This document shows, in pieces, positions 41,685 through 50,368 of a stretch of 64,000 nt of DNA (the stretch's first letter is position 1; each line of letters begins with the position of its first letter). A program made the position numbers and the translations under genes. Origin of the DNA: Edaphobacter lichenicola (GTDB taxonomy: Bacteria; Acidobacteriota; Terriglobia; Terriglobales; Acidobacteriaceae); the NCBI RefSeq assembly GCF_014201315.1, contig NZ_JACHDY010000006.1, positions 186,001 to 250,000 of the forward strand, in the 5' to 3' direction. The notes below the pieces were generated by a model that made no database searches, was not told the DNA's origin, and saw only the letters and a list, made by a program, of their open reading frames with translations.

Positions 41685-43039
41685 TGGTGAACTTTCTGCA
41701 TGGTGTCGAGGGGCTGTCGCGAGTGGCGGCTGGGTCGGCGGTGTCGGGGTTGTGGCAGGGGCTGGTGCTGGCGGCATGTGTGGGGATTTGTTTGCGGCTG
41801 ATGCCGAAGACGACAGCGGCGATCCGGTTTGCGGTGTGGACGGCGGTGTTTGCGGTTCTGGCGTTGCTGCCGCTGCTGCATGCGTATGGAATGCGTGTTG
41901 GGGATGGAGCGGCTGGCGCAGTCGTGCAGGTGGATGTGCGTTGGAGCTTTGCAATTGCTGGGCTGTGGCTGGCTGTTTCGTTGGTGCGCGGGGTGAGGCT
42001 GGCGATGGGCGCGGTGCAGCTGCGTGGGATATGGAAGCGCGCGACGCCGGTGGAGATGGGCGCAGGTTGGAGTTCTTCGCTGGCGGTGGGATGGCGCGGG
42101 GTGACGCTTTGCACGTCAGTGGATGTGGACCGGCCGAGTGTGATTGGATTTTTTTCGCCGCGGATCTTGATTCCGCTTGCGATGTTTGAGCGGCTTACTC
42201 CGGTGGAGTTAGAGCAGATTGTGCTGCATGAGATGGGGCATCTGCGACGGGCCGATGACTGGATGAACCTGGTGCAGAAGATTGGGTTAGTGCTGGTACC
42301 GCTGAATCCGGTTTTGCTGTGGATCGAGCGGAGGCTGTGCTTCGAACGGGAGCTGGCGTGTGACGATGCGGTGCTGCGATTGACGAAGGCTCCGAAGGCT
42401 TATGCGACTTGCCTGACGGGGCTGGCCGAGCAGCGGCTGGGTCGGCGAGGGGCGGCGCTTTCGCTGGGTGCGTGGGAGAGACGGTCGGAGCTGGCGCAGA
42501 GGGTGCATAGTATTTTGCGGCGCAGCGAGGGGATGGGCAGGACGCAGGCTGGCGTGGTGATGAGTGTGCTCGTGCTGGGACTTGTTGGAGGAGCGGCTGA
42601 GCTTTCGCGCTGTCCGCAGGTGGTTTCGTTCTCTGGTGGTGTGGCACCTCTGCATGCGGATGCACGGAGTTTCGCTGCGGGTGGTGCGGAGTATCGGGCT
42701 GTTGGGTTTTCTGCTTCGCAGACAAGCGCTGCGATGGGAGCTGCGCGTGAGACGCTGCTGAAGGCTTCCATGCCGATGGGTTCGGCGGGGCAGTTGCCAC
42801 AGCAGAAGGGTGCTGTGGCTGCCAAGCGTCGTCATGCTGTGCATTCGGCTGCGTTGCTGCGTGCGAAGCAGGATCGAGCGATGCAGCGGGCGCAGCAGAT
42901 GCAGGGATGGGTTGTGCTGACCTCGTGGGAGGAGTCGTCGCAGCCAAGGATGGTGCTCACAGTGTCGAGTGAGCGGGTGTTTTCTTCTTCGTTTGCAGCC
43001 GTGCCAACCGCGGGCGGCTGGCTGGTCATTCAACTTTAA
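41684..43039 (+). CDS. BlaR1-like M56 family membrane metalloprotease
   Basis: A 451-residue protein with N-terminal transmembrane helices (about 20-130) and the zinc motif VLHEMGHLRRADDW near residue 185, followed by FERELACDDAVL, the M56 signature with the third ligand. It has a further helix at about 290-310. It has no penicillin-binding sensor domain: the C-terminal about 140 residues are low-complexity and end in VISEERVFSSSFAAVPT-like sequence. By analogy it should cut the adjacent BlaI repressor on an unknown envelope signal. Confidence 0.87.
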   Translation: MVNFLHGVEGLSRVAAGSAVSGLWQGLVLAACVGICLRLMPKTTAAIRFAVWTAVFAVLALLPLLHAYGMRVGDGAAGAVVQVDVRWSFAIAGLWLAVSLVRGVRLAMGAVQLRGIWKRATPVEMGAGWSSSLAVGWRGVTLCTSVDVDRPSVIGFFSPRILIPLAMFERLTPVELEQIVLHEMGHLRRADDWMNLVQKIGLVLVPLNPVLLWIERRLCFERELACDDAVLRLTKAPKAYATCLTGLAEQRLGRRGAALSLGAWERRSELAQRVHSILRRSEGMGRTQAGVVMSVLVLGLVGGAAELSRCPQVVSFSGGVAPLHADARSFAAGGAEYRAVGFSASQTSAAMGAARETLLKASMPMGSAGQLPQQKGAVAAKRRHAVHSAALLRAKQDRAMQRAQQMQGWVVLTSWEESSQPRMVLTVSSERVFSSSFAAVPTAGGWLVIQL

Positions 43040-43072
43040 ACAAAGCTGTACGAACTGTTGTGAGGATCGATC

Positions 43073-44662
43073 ATGGCGTTTGAAACTAATAAATTAGTAG
43101 GTAAGGCGGGGCGGGTTGCCGTTCCTGCAGGTGCTGCCGCGGCTCTGGTGCTGGCAGCTGGAATGTTCGTTCATCACAATGGCGTTCATGCGGCGATGAT
43201 TGCTTCGCCGATCGCGTCGCCCGCGCCGATGGATGACAACAGTGTCTCGTCGTTGGTTGCGCTGGACAACGCGGTGGAAGCGGTAGCGGCGCGGGTTACG
43301 CCTGCGGTGGTGAATGTGGCGGTCACGTCGCGTGGGTCGTCGGAATCGGAACATGAGACGGGCGGCGATCAGGAAGATGGTCCACAGCAGGGACAGAGTC
43401 TGCCGCCGGGGCTTCAGCAGTTCTTTGGACAACTGCCGCCGGGAATGATGCAGCAGAGGCCGCAGCAGCCTCAGCTGGAGCATGGGATTGGCAGCGGAAT
43501 CATCATCTCACCGGATGGATATATTGTGACGAACAACCACGTGGTCGATGGCGCGGTGGAGATGCGGGTGACGCTGCATGACCGGCGTGTGCTGAAGGCG
43601 AAGCTGGTGGGGCGTGATCCTCTGACGGACATTGCGGTGATCAAAGTGGACGCGCACGATCTGCCGAGCATTGCGTGGGGCGATTCGACGAAGCTGAAGC
43701 CGGGACAGACGGTGCTGGCGTTCGGGAGTCCGTTTGGGTACTTTCAGTTTTCGGTGACGCGTGGCATTGTGAGTGCGGTGGATCGGCAGAATCCTTATCG
43801 TGATGATGCACGGAAGCCGGGTGGATATATTCAGACCGATGCGGCGATCAATCCTGGGAACTCGGGCGGACCGCTGGTGAATGCGCGCGGAGAGCTGGTT
43901 GGAATTAATACGTTCATCATCTCGAACGGTGGCTCGTTTGCGGGCGCCGGGTTTGCGATTCCTTCGCAGATGGTGCGGGCGACGGCGGAGCAGCTGATCA
44001 AGACGGGCGCGGTGCATCACGGCTATCTCGGGATCAGCATGAACGATGTGACGCCTGAGAATGCGAGCTTCTTCAACCTGAAGGAGGCGACGGGAGCGAT
44101 TGTGACGCAGGTGACGCCTGACTCTCCGGCTGCGCAGGCGGGGCTGAAGAACGGCGACGTGATCGATGAGCTGAATGGGCAGAAGGTGATCAACGGAGGC
44201 GCGCTGCAGGTTGCGGTGAGCGAAGATACTCCGGGGACGCAGATTGCTTTGGGCATCATTCGCAATGGCTCTTCGCAGACTGTGAACGTGAAGGTCGGTG
44301 AGTATCACAAGGATGCTGAGGTGGCGAGCAACGGTGAGAGTGCTGGTCCGCAGAAGGGCAAGCTGGGATTGGCTGTTGCGGAGCTCACTCCTGATGTGCG
44401 GCAGCAGCTGCATATTCCTTCGCAGGTGCAGGGAGTTGCGATTCAGAGTGTTCGTCCGGGAAGCCCGGCTGATGACGCGAGCCTTGCTCCTGGGGATGTG
44501 ATCCTTGAAGTGGATCGGCATCCGGTGACTTCGGCGGAGCAGTTTGTGAATGCGGCGCACGCGAATGCGGCAGGGAAGGATCTGTTGCTGCTGGTCTGGT
44601 CGCAGGGCGGAGCCAGCTATCGCGTGGTTCATCCTGATGCAGGGAACCAGAGCGGGATGTAA
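43073..44662 (+). CDS. HtrA/DegP-like periplasmic serine protease
   Basis: A 529-residue protein. A hydrophobic N-terminal signal or anchor (AAALVLAAGMFVHH) and a Gln/Pro-rich linker (about 100-140) precede the trypsin-like domain. The triad is His in TNNHVVDG, Asp in LTDIAVIKV and Ser in NPGNSGGPLVN. Two PDZ domains follow (about 305-395 and 425-520). It degrades or refolds damaged envelope proteins. It follows the BlaI-BlaR1 genes by 33 bp, and a copy of the BlaI-type inverted repeat lies in its first codons, so it is likely the regulated output. A strong terminator follows. Confidence 0.92.
   Translation: MAFETNKLVGKAGRVAVPAGAAAALVLAAGMFVHHNGVHAAMIASPIASPAPMDDNSVSSLVALDNAVEAVAARVTPAVVNVAVTSRGSSESEHETGGDQEDGPQQGQSLPPGLQQFFGQLPPGMMQQRPQQPQLEHGIGSGIIISPDGYIVTNNHVVDGAVEMRVTLHDRRVLKAKLVGRDPLTDIAVIKVDAHDLPSIAWGDSTKLKPGQTVLAFGSPFGYFQFSVTRGIVSAVDRQNPYRDDARKPGGYIQTDAAINPGNSGGPLVNARGELVGINTFIISNGGSFAGAGFAIPSQMVRATAEQLIKTGAVHHGYLGISMNDVTPENASFFNLKEATGAIVTQVTPDSPAAQAGLKNGDVIDELNGQKVINGGALQVAVSEDTPGTQIALGIIRNGSSQTVNVKVGEYHKDAEVASNGESAGPQKGKLGLAVAELTPDVRQQLHIPSQVQGVAIQSVRPGSPADDASLAPGDVILEVDRHPVTSAEQFVNAAHANAAGKDLLLLVWSQGGASYRVVHPDAGNQSGM
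43085..43098. promoter_or_regulatory. Inverted repeat ACTAAT-AA-ATTAGT, candidate BlaI-type operator 2
   Basis: A perfect 6-bp inverted repeat with a 2-bp spacer, inside codons 5-9 of the htrA-like gene. It shares the same half-site and spacing as the operator at 41200-41215. Being inside the coding start, it could block elongation or mark an internal promoter region. Confidence 0.5.
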
Positions 44663-44678
44663 GCGCTGACGTACCTTG

Positions 44679-44712
44679 GGCCGCTGCGGGAGATCGCGGC
44701 GGCCTTTTTTTT
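44679..44712 (+). terminator. Intrinsic terminator after htrA
   Basis: A 10-bp stem GGCCGCTGCG/CGCGGCGGCC (one wobble pair), loop GGAGAT, followed by eight T. A classical strong terminator 17 bp after the protease stop. Confidence 0.9.
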
Positions 44713-44723
44713 GAGGGTGGTGC

Positions 44724-45674
44724 TTAGTCTGATGTGTGGCCGAGGATGTGCCCTGCGCCGTTGTAGATATTGAAGTGACCATCGCGGAGGAAGCCTACGA
44801 GGGCGATGTCGAAGTCATTTGCGACTTGGACGGCGAGGCTGGACGGAGCGCCGACGGAGGCAACCATGGAGACTCCGCCCATGAGGGATTTTTGCAGGAG
44901 CTCGAAGCTGGCGCGGCCGGAGAGTAAGAGCAGAGTGTCGCGGAGGGGCGTGCGGTCGGCTAGAAACTCTGCGCCGAGGAGCTTGTCGACTGCGTTGTGA
45001 CGGCCTACGTCTTCGCGTACGGCGAGGAGTTTTCCGGTTGCGTTGAAGAGAGCTGCGCCGTGGATTCCGCCGGTTTGATTGAAGAGGGTTTGGGCTTGGC
45101 GCAGGCGATTCGGCAGCTGGTAGAGAACTTCGGCTTCGATTTGGAAGGTGTTTTTTCTGCGCGGGGGACAGACGGTTTGGAGTGCGAGCAGAGAGGCTTT
45201 GCCGCAGATGCCGCAGCTGGAGGTGGTGTATAAGTTGCGCTCGAGGTTGGCGAGGCTGACGACTACTTCGGGTACGAGGTCTACGCGGACGACGTTTTTT
45301 TCTGGCCGATAGGGGAGCGCGCTCTCTGTTTGGAGTTTTGCTGCGGGGAGTTCGGGGCTGTTGGCGAGGTAGAGGATCTGGTCGATGTCGTTGGGGTCGC
45401 GCACGACTCCTTCGGTCATGAGGAAGCCGGCGGCGAGGTCGAAGTCGTGACCCGGTGTGCGCATGGTGACGGAGATGGACTTTACGGATCGTGCGTCGAG
45501 GGGGCCGTGGGCTAGTTGAAGCTCGAGCGGTTCCTCGACGGCGAGGGCGTCCTGCGCGTGATGCGAACTGACGCCGAGGACCTTTTCGATGGAGACGGTG
45601 TGGGTGGCTCGGTTCAGCTCCGGATTCGGTCCGAGATTTGACTGCGGATTTTGAGTGGGGTCGGAGCTCTTCAT
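44724..45674 (-). CDS. fdhD: Formate dehydrogenase accessory sulfurtransferase FdhD
   Basis: A 316-residue protein. Conserved FdhD features include VEEPLELQL near the N-terminus, MRTPGHDFDLAAGFLMTEG, the active CxxC in SSCGICGKAS (about 165), and REDVGRHNAVDKLLG near 235. It transfers sulfur from IscS to the molybdenum cofactor of formate dehydrogenase. No fdh structural gene is in the window, so it must serve an enzyme encoded elsewhere. It is downstream of the PfkB gene on the same strand (50 bp); whether they share a transcript is unclear. Confidence 0.93.
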   Translation of the reverse strand: MKSSDPTQNPQSNLGPNPELNRATHTVSIEKVLGVSSHHAQDALAVEEPLELQLAHGPLDARSVKSISVTMRTPGHDFDLAAGFLMTEGVVRDPNDIDQILYLANSPELPAAKLQTESALPYRPEKNVVRVDLVPEVVVSLANLERNLYTTSSCGICGKASLLALQTVCPPRRKNTFQIEAEVLYQLPNRLRQAQTLFNQTGGIHGAALFNATGKLLAVREDVGRHNAVDKLLGAEFLADRTPLRDTLLLLSGRASFELLQKSLMGGVSMVASVGAPSSLAVQVANDFDIALVGFLRDGHFNIYNGAGHILGHTSD

Positions 45675-45724
45675 GAGCGTGTGAGTCCTTCTGAACGACC
45701 TGGCAATCGGCTTAGGGAACGGGC

Positions 45725-46660
45725 CTAGACGTAGTGAGGTGCGTGATGTCGTGAGCCGGTTTTCATTAGGTCTTCGATGATTTCGAGGGGTTGGATTCCG
45801 CCTCTGGCTCCGACTGCGGTGCAGTTCAGAGCAGCTGCGGCGCAGGCGAAGTCGAGTTGGCGCGACAGGGGCCAGTTTTGCAGCAGGCCGTAGATGAATC
45901 CTGCGTGGAAGATATCTCCGGCTCCGGTGGTGTCGACTACGGAGACGCAGTAGGCGGGAGTGTGGCGGAGCTGCTTGCCATCCCAGGCGACTACGCCTTC
46001 TTCTCCCAGTGTTGCAGCTACGAGAGTGCATCCGTAGCGGCGTTGGATTTGCTGTAGGGCTTTTTCGAGGTTGGGCTCGGAGGTAAGACGGCGGGGGAAG
46101 TCGCGGCTCACGATGAGGTAGTCGATGTTTTCGATGAGCTCTTCTACGCCGGGATAGAGCTCGTCTAAGTCGGCGATGACTGGTATGCCGGCGGCGCGTG
46201 CCCAGGTTGCTGCGAGGGTGGCTGCGGCGGTGTCGTGGCCGTCGACGTGAAGGGCTCGGGCGTTTACGATCCACTCGCGATTGAGATCGGCGGGCTGGAG
46301 GATGAGTCGTTCGTCTCGCCGGCAGAGAACGGTTCGCTCGCCGCCGGCGTCGACGAGGATCAAGGATTGCGGGCTGGCGGCGCCTGCGGCTGTGATGATA
46401 TGCGTCTCGACACCTGCGTGCGCGAAGGCTTCGCGATGAAGCGCGGCGGCTGCGTCATCGCCCAGCTTGCCTACGTAGCGCGTTTTGATTCCCCAGCGCT
46501 GGCAGGCTACGACGGTGGATGCGACTTGTCCTCCGGGTAGGACGGTGGCGGTTTGATACTCGACCTTGGAGCCGCGTGGTGGGTAATTGACCAGGGGGAT
46601 GACGGTGTCTGTGGCGTTGAGCCCGACGCCGACCAGATCGACCTTCGACGGTTTCGTCAT
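45725..46660 (-). CDS. PfkB family carbohydrate kinase
   Basis: A 311-residue ribokinase-like enzyme. It has the N-terminal LVGVGLNATDTVIPLVNYPP, the Gly-Gly pair in VLPGGQVASTVVA, and the signature 2 motif DTTGAGDIFHAGF with the catalytic Asp (about 255). The sugar substrate is not evident; its place downstream of GH89 and NagX genes suggests a sugar or nucleoside released by glycan breakdown. ATG at 46660 with GTGAAAAG upstream. It follows the NagX gene by 65 bp with a strong hairpin between. Confidence 0.87.
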   Translation of the reverse strand: MTKPSKVDLVGVGLNATDTVIPLVNYPPRGSKVEYQTATVLPGGQVASTVVACQRWGIKTRYVGKLGDDAAAALHREAFAHAGVETHIITAAGAASPQSLILVDAGGERTVLCRRDERLILQPADLNREWIVNARALHVDGHDTAAATLAATWARAAGIPVIADLDELYPGVEELIENIDYLIVSRDFPRRLTSEPNLEKALQQIQRRYGCTLVAATLGEEGVVAWDGKQLRHTPAYCVSVVDTTGAGDIFHAGFIYGLLQNWPLSRQLDFACAAAALNCTAVGARGGIQPLEIIEDLMKTGSRHHAPHYV

Positions 46661-46682
46661 CTTTTCACTGTAAATGGAATCG

Positions 46683-46709
46683 TGCGTCCTGCGGTATTGG
46701 CAGGACGCA
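46683..46709 (-). other. Intercistronic hairpin between the NagX-like and PfkB genes
   Basis: A perfect 10-bp stem TGCGTCCTGC/GCAGGACGCA with a 7-base loop in the 65-bp gap. There is no T-run on the minus strand, so it may act in mRNA processing or partial termination rather than as a full terminator. Confidence 0.6.
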
Positions 46710-46725
46710 TGAGGGTTGAAGGGAA

Positions 46726-47913
46726 TTAGATTTTGATAAAGATTTTGCGGCGGTAGAGCACGGCGACGAAGAGCCAGCAGACAGCTACGAACGCTAGGCC
46801 GTAGAGCAGAGAGGCGAAGGGTATATTCGGAACCAAATGTTGGATGGAGCGAAAGATGGATTGCTGCAGATTGACGCCGGGGTGCACATGAATGCTGGCG
46901 ATGGCGGCTGCGAGCAGCTCCGAGAAGGCGTAGGCGACGATGGCGTTGGTTCCAAAGATGAAGAAGGGTTTGAGGACGCCGGAGTGATCTTGTTTGGCGG
47001 GTTTTTTCCCGGGTAGATCGACGAGGAAGAGGCTGAGGGCGAGGAAGGAGAGGCTGAGACCGCCGGCGAAGAGGACGAAGGAGCTGGTCCAGAGTTTTTT
47101 GTTGATGGGGAAGGAGAGGTTCCAGAGGCCGCCCAGGAGAATGCCGCTGAGGCCAGCGATGGCGATGCCGGTTATCTTCTGGTTGAGCGTGCGCTGGGTG
47201 CGCAGCCAGATGCCGGTGAGAACGCCGAAGAGAGCGGTGGCTAGCGCAGGGATCGTACTGAGAAGACCTTCGGGGTCGCGGGTGTGCTCGTAAAGATGAG
47301 ACGCTGAAAATAACTGGCGGTCGAGCCATGCGGTGAGGTTTGCGTCGCGATCGAGCAGGGGAATGTCGTGCGTGGGGACGCCGTATCCAGGGACAGGAAC
47401 GAAGCGCATGAGGATCCAATAGGCAGCTAGAGCGGAGATCGCGAGAACTGCTTTGCTGCGCCAGCCGGGACTGATGATGTAGAGCGAGGCAATGAGGAAG
47501 TAACAGATGGCGATGCGGGGAAGCACGCCGTAGAAGCGCATGGTGTGGAAGTTGAAGAAGGGGAAGCTGTGGATCGCGAGGCCGATTACATACAGCGTGA
47601 TGGAGCGGCGCAGGACGTGTAGGAAGAGCGTCTGTTTTGTGGCGCCTTGTGCGAGCCTCGAAGCTGTGGAGAAGACGGTCGAGATGCCGACGAGGAAGAG
47701 GAAGGTGGGGAAGACGAGGTCGGTTGGGGTGAAGCCATTCCAGGCCGCGTGCTTGAGTGGCCAGTAGGCCAGCTGTTCATCGCCGTTGTTGTTGACGAGG
47801 ATCATAAAGGCGATGGTGAGGCCGCGGAGGAAGTCGAGCGAGAGGAGGCGTGCTGGGCGGGCGCCGGTGAGAGAGGGCCAGGGGGTTTGGGAGGGTGCGC
47901 TCATCGTTGTCAT
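46726..47913 (-). CDS. NagX/HGSNAT-like membrane acyltransferase (DUF5009)
   Basis: A 395-residue membrane protein with about ten helices. The N-terminal LLSLDFLRGLTIAFMILVNN and WNGFTPTDLVFPTFLFLVGI are the hallmark of the HGSNAT/COG4299 family. The human relative acetylates terminal glucosamine of heparan sulfate across the lysosomal membrane. Here it likely acetylates a GlcN residue in the periplasm so that GH89 can remove it, which is inference from the neighbour. The ATG overlaps the GH89 stop by 4 bp (ATGA). Confidence 0.88.
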   Translation of the reverse strand: MTTMSAPSQTPWPSLTGARPARLLSLDFLRGLTIAFMILVNNNGDEQLAYWPLKHAAWNGFTPTDLVFPTFLFLVGISTVFSTASRLAQGATKQTLFLHVLRRSITLYVIGLAIHSFPFFNFHTMRFYGVLPRIAICYFLIASLYIISPGWRSKAVLAISALAAYWILMRFVPVPGYGVPTHDIPLLDRDANLTAWLDRQLFSASHLYEHTRDPEGLLSTIPALATALFGVLTGIWLRTQRTLNQKITGIAIAGLSGILLGGLWNLSFPINKKLWTSSFVLFAGGLSLSFLALSLFLVDLPGKKPAKQDHSGVLKPFFIFGTNAIVAYAFSELLAAAIASIHVHPGVNLQQSIFRSIQHLVPNIPFASLLYGLAFVAVCWLFVAVLYRRKIFIKI

Positions 47914-50150
47914 AGTTTACTGGTGTGCCTCGGGTTGTTGATTGGGAGAGCTAGATGAAGTGTATGCGCGATGGCCAGGGCAGCGTCGTAGGAGTCACCG
48001 TGCGGTGTGGCGTCGTAGGCTTTCTGGCTGTGATTCCACTGGTCGCCGAAGGCATACCAGTCGATGGTTTTCGGAGCCTCGCCGGTTTCGAGTGAGGCGG
48101 AGAGCGAGTCGAAGTACATCTGCCAGCGCGCCATGTAGTAGTCGCGGGTCAGGCCGGCCCAGTCGCGGTTGCCATACTCGTGGAGGCCGTACTCGCTGGC
48201 TTTGCGATCGCCCCAGGTGGTGAGGATGGAGCGGGCGTCGTAGTTGAGACGGTCGAGTTCTGTGGGTGAGGAGGCCCAGGGTGGGACGAAGGAGAGCCAT
48301 CTGCCGAGGAGGAAGAAGGGACTGGTCTGGAGGAGCTGGTCCTGTAGCTGCATGTCGCGAAGCCACTCCTTCGTGAGTCTGGCGAAGGCGGTTTTGTCTT
48401 TGGAATCGTAGGCCTGTTTGATCAGCGGCAAGAGGCGGCGGCTCTCGTTGGCCATGGTTTGTCGGGCTACATCGACCAGGTCGTAGCGGTAGGTTTCGGT
48501 GGAGCGTAGTGAGGGGTTGACTTCGAGGAGTTCGGTGAGTGCGGGGGCGAAGTCGGCTGGGTTATAGCGCAGGACGTCGGGGGACCAGGTTGCGGCGCGG
48601 GTTGCGGTGAGGGACGGCTGGGAGTTGAAGAGCGAGTCTTGTGAGGCGTCGCGTTCGCCGTGCTGTGTGTTGCCGTCGGCTCGGTAGCCGTAGGCTGTTT
48701 TGAGCAGGATCTGCCAGGCGCGACGAGCGTGTGGATCGTCTGCTCCGTATCGGCGGGTCGCGTAGGCGTTGGTCCATTCGGTGAGGTCGACTGGATCGGC
48801 GTGCCAGGCCATCTCGGTGTAGAGGTCGAAGGCGAAGGGGTTGGTGTCCATGCCTTCGGTGAAGACGGCGGTGCCGACGATGCGGCTGCCGGGGAGCGCA
48901 GCCATCCTGGGGAGGCGAACTGCGTAGTCGTAGAGCGGTGCTCCCATGGTGGTGCGTCCGCCGAACTCCCACAGGCCGCCGTAGAGCCAGGATGCGCCGC
49001 GAAACTCGCGGTCACGGTCCTCTCGGGGAATGCGACCCTGCTCGATCTCGGCTATGAGGACGTGGCTGGTGTCGAGGGAGGAGAGCAGCTCCTGGGTTGG
49101 GTTCTGCTGCCATCCGAGCAGCATCCACAGTGCGTCGGGATGGTCGCGCATGAGGGCTTGCTGTACTTTTTTTGCGGCGGCGGGGACTGGGACGTCGCCG
49201 GCGGCTCCACCCTCCTGGAAGATCTCCATGTCGTAGATGGCTGAGTCGCCATAGAGTTCGCGCTGATGGCGGTAGAAGGATGCTGCGAGTTTGTCGAAGT
49301 TTGGATCGCGGGGATCGAGCCAGCCGGGGCGAGTGAATCCGTTCCAGTCGCCTTGCGTGATGACGTGTGCGCCGGGGTGAAGGGAGGCGAAGTCTGCGGG
49401 GACGATGCCGTAGTAGCCGGGCAGGACGGGCGTGATGCCGAGGCTGCGAAGGGTGGCGATGAGTTGTTGTGCTGAGCGCGATCGCTTCTCGAGAAGCTCC
49501 TTTGAGATGGGGCCCTGGAAGCAGCACATGTTGCCCATGAGCTGCCAGTTCTGATGGGCTGGCTGGACGATCCAGTTGCGGATGGCCTGGTCGGAGTAGC
49601 CGGCGTCGCGGAAGGTCTGATAGAGGACGAGATCCATGCCGCGCTCGATGAGGATGGCGTTGGTGCCGCTCAGGGCGAGAAGGTCGATCTCATGCTGCCA
49701 ACGCTGCTGATCCCAGTAGGGGGCGGAGTAGCCGTCGACGTTTTCATTCAAGGCGTACCGCCAGGGGTAGAGTGCGGGTTTCTCGATGGGTGCGTCTGGC
49801 GCGGGGAGGGTGAAATTGGGAGAGCCGAGTAGAGAGCCGTTTGGCGAAATCTGCAGGTGGGCCACATACTTCAGATACCAATTGACGCCGTATAGCAGGG
49901 TCGGTTGCGTGGCGGCTTCGACGCGAATGTGGCCTCGCGTGCCGCTGATGCGGAAGTAGTCTTTGTGATCGGGCTTAGGGACGAGAGCCAGTTGAAGCTG
50001 TGGCGCGAGATGAGGCATGAGACGCTGGAGAACACCTTCGGCGGGTGCCGTCGAGGACTCGGCAGATGCGAATGCGGGCGGCATCGTGAGACCGGCGAGG
50101 ATGAGAGCGACGGGGAGTAGCGGGATTGCGAGCATCTGCTTCAAAAGCAT
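47910..50150 (-). CDS. GH89 alpha-N-acetylglucosaminidase (NAGLU-like), exported
   Basis: A 746-residue protein with a signal peptide (LLPVALILAGLTMPPAFASA). It has the NAGLU architecture: an N-terminal small domain with TLLYGVNWYLKYVAHLQISP, a TIM barrel with MGNMCCFQGPISKELLEKR, and an all-helical C-terminal domain. The likely catalytic Glu residues lie in IYDMEIFQEGG (acid) and VFTEGMDTNPF (nucleophile), by analogy with the two Glu of human NAGLU. It removes terminal alpha-linked GlcNAc from glycans. I chose the ATG at 50150, which starts the signal peptide. Confidence 0.92.
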   Translation of the reverse strand: MLLKQMLAIPLLPVALILAGLTMPPAFASAESSTAPAEGVLQRLMPHLAPQLQLALVPKPDHKDYFRISGTRGHIRVEAATQPTLLYGVNWYLKYVAHLQISPNGSLLGSPNFTLPAPDAPIEKPALYPWRYALNENVDGYSAPYWDQQRWQHEIDLLALSGTNAILIERGMDLVLYQTFRDAGYSDQAIRNWIVQPAHQNWQLMGNMCCFQGPISKELLEKRSRSAQQLIATLRSLGITPVLPGYYGIVPADFASLHPGAHVITQGDWNGFTRPGWLDPRDPNFDKLAASFYRHQRELYGDSAIYDMEIFQEGGAAGDVPVPAAAKKVQQALMRDHPDALWMLLGWQQNPTQELLSSLDTSHVLIAEIEQGRIPREDRDREFRGASWLYGGLWEFGGRTTMGAPLYDYAVRLPRMAALPGSRIVGTAVFTEGMDTNPFAFDLYTEMAWHADPVDLTEWTNAYATRRYGADDPHARRAWQILLKTAYGYRADGNTQHGERDASQDSLFNSQPSLTATRAATWSPDVLRYNPADFAPALTELLEVNPSLRSTETYRYDLVDVARQTMANESRRLLPLIKQAYDSKDKTAFARLTKEWLRDMQLQDQLLQTSPFFLLGRWLSFVPPWASSPTELDRLNYDARSILTTWGDRKASEYGLHEYGNRDWAGLTRDYYMARWQMYFDSLSASLETGEAPKTIDWYAFGDQWNHSQKAYDATPHGDSYDAALAIAHTLHLALPINNPRHTSKL

Positions 50151-50195
50151 GCACACCACTGTAGCGAAGTTTAATGGAGGACGAAACCACTTAGT

Positions 50196-50324
50196 ATGGA
50201 CAAGATCGTGGAGGGTGATTTGGGCTTCGGAAAAAGGATAAAGACGATTGCTACGGATAGCCACTTCCTGGTGCCACTCTGTGTGCTTGTGCTGGGGATC
50301 GCTCTGCTGACGGCGTTGCACTAG
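50196..50324 (+). CDS. Candidate 42-residue single-helix membrane peptide
   Basis: An open frame starting MDKIVEGDLGFGKRIKTIAT and ending with a hydrophobic helix (FLVPLCVLVLGIALLTALH). It lies in the 218-bp gap between the divergent GH89 and transporter genes, 44 bp before the transporter. The charged head and hydrophobic tail look like a real small membrane protein, but the ATG has no good ribosome site (GGAGG is 15 bp away). Unproven. Confidence 0.35.
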   Translation: MDKIVEGDLGFGKRIKTIATDSHFLVPLCVLVLGIALLTALH

Positions 50325-50368
50325 ACGGCGAGCGCGGCCGGGTTGAAAGAAAGCATCGAGGGAGTGGA

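Noticed and set aside
45675..46274. N-terminal extension of FdhD
   Set aside because: Arg/His-rich shadow of the PfkB gene; FdhD begins at 45674.
46661..47419. Long N-terminal extension of the PfkB kinase reading back into the NagX gene
   Set aside because: Extension is in a shifted frame of the NagX gene and lacks family similarity; the kinase starts at 46660 with a ribosome site.
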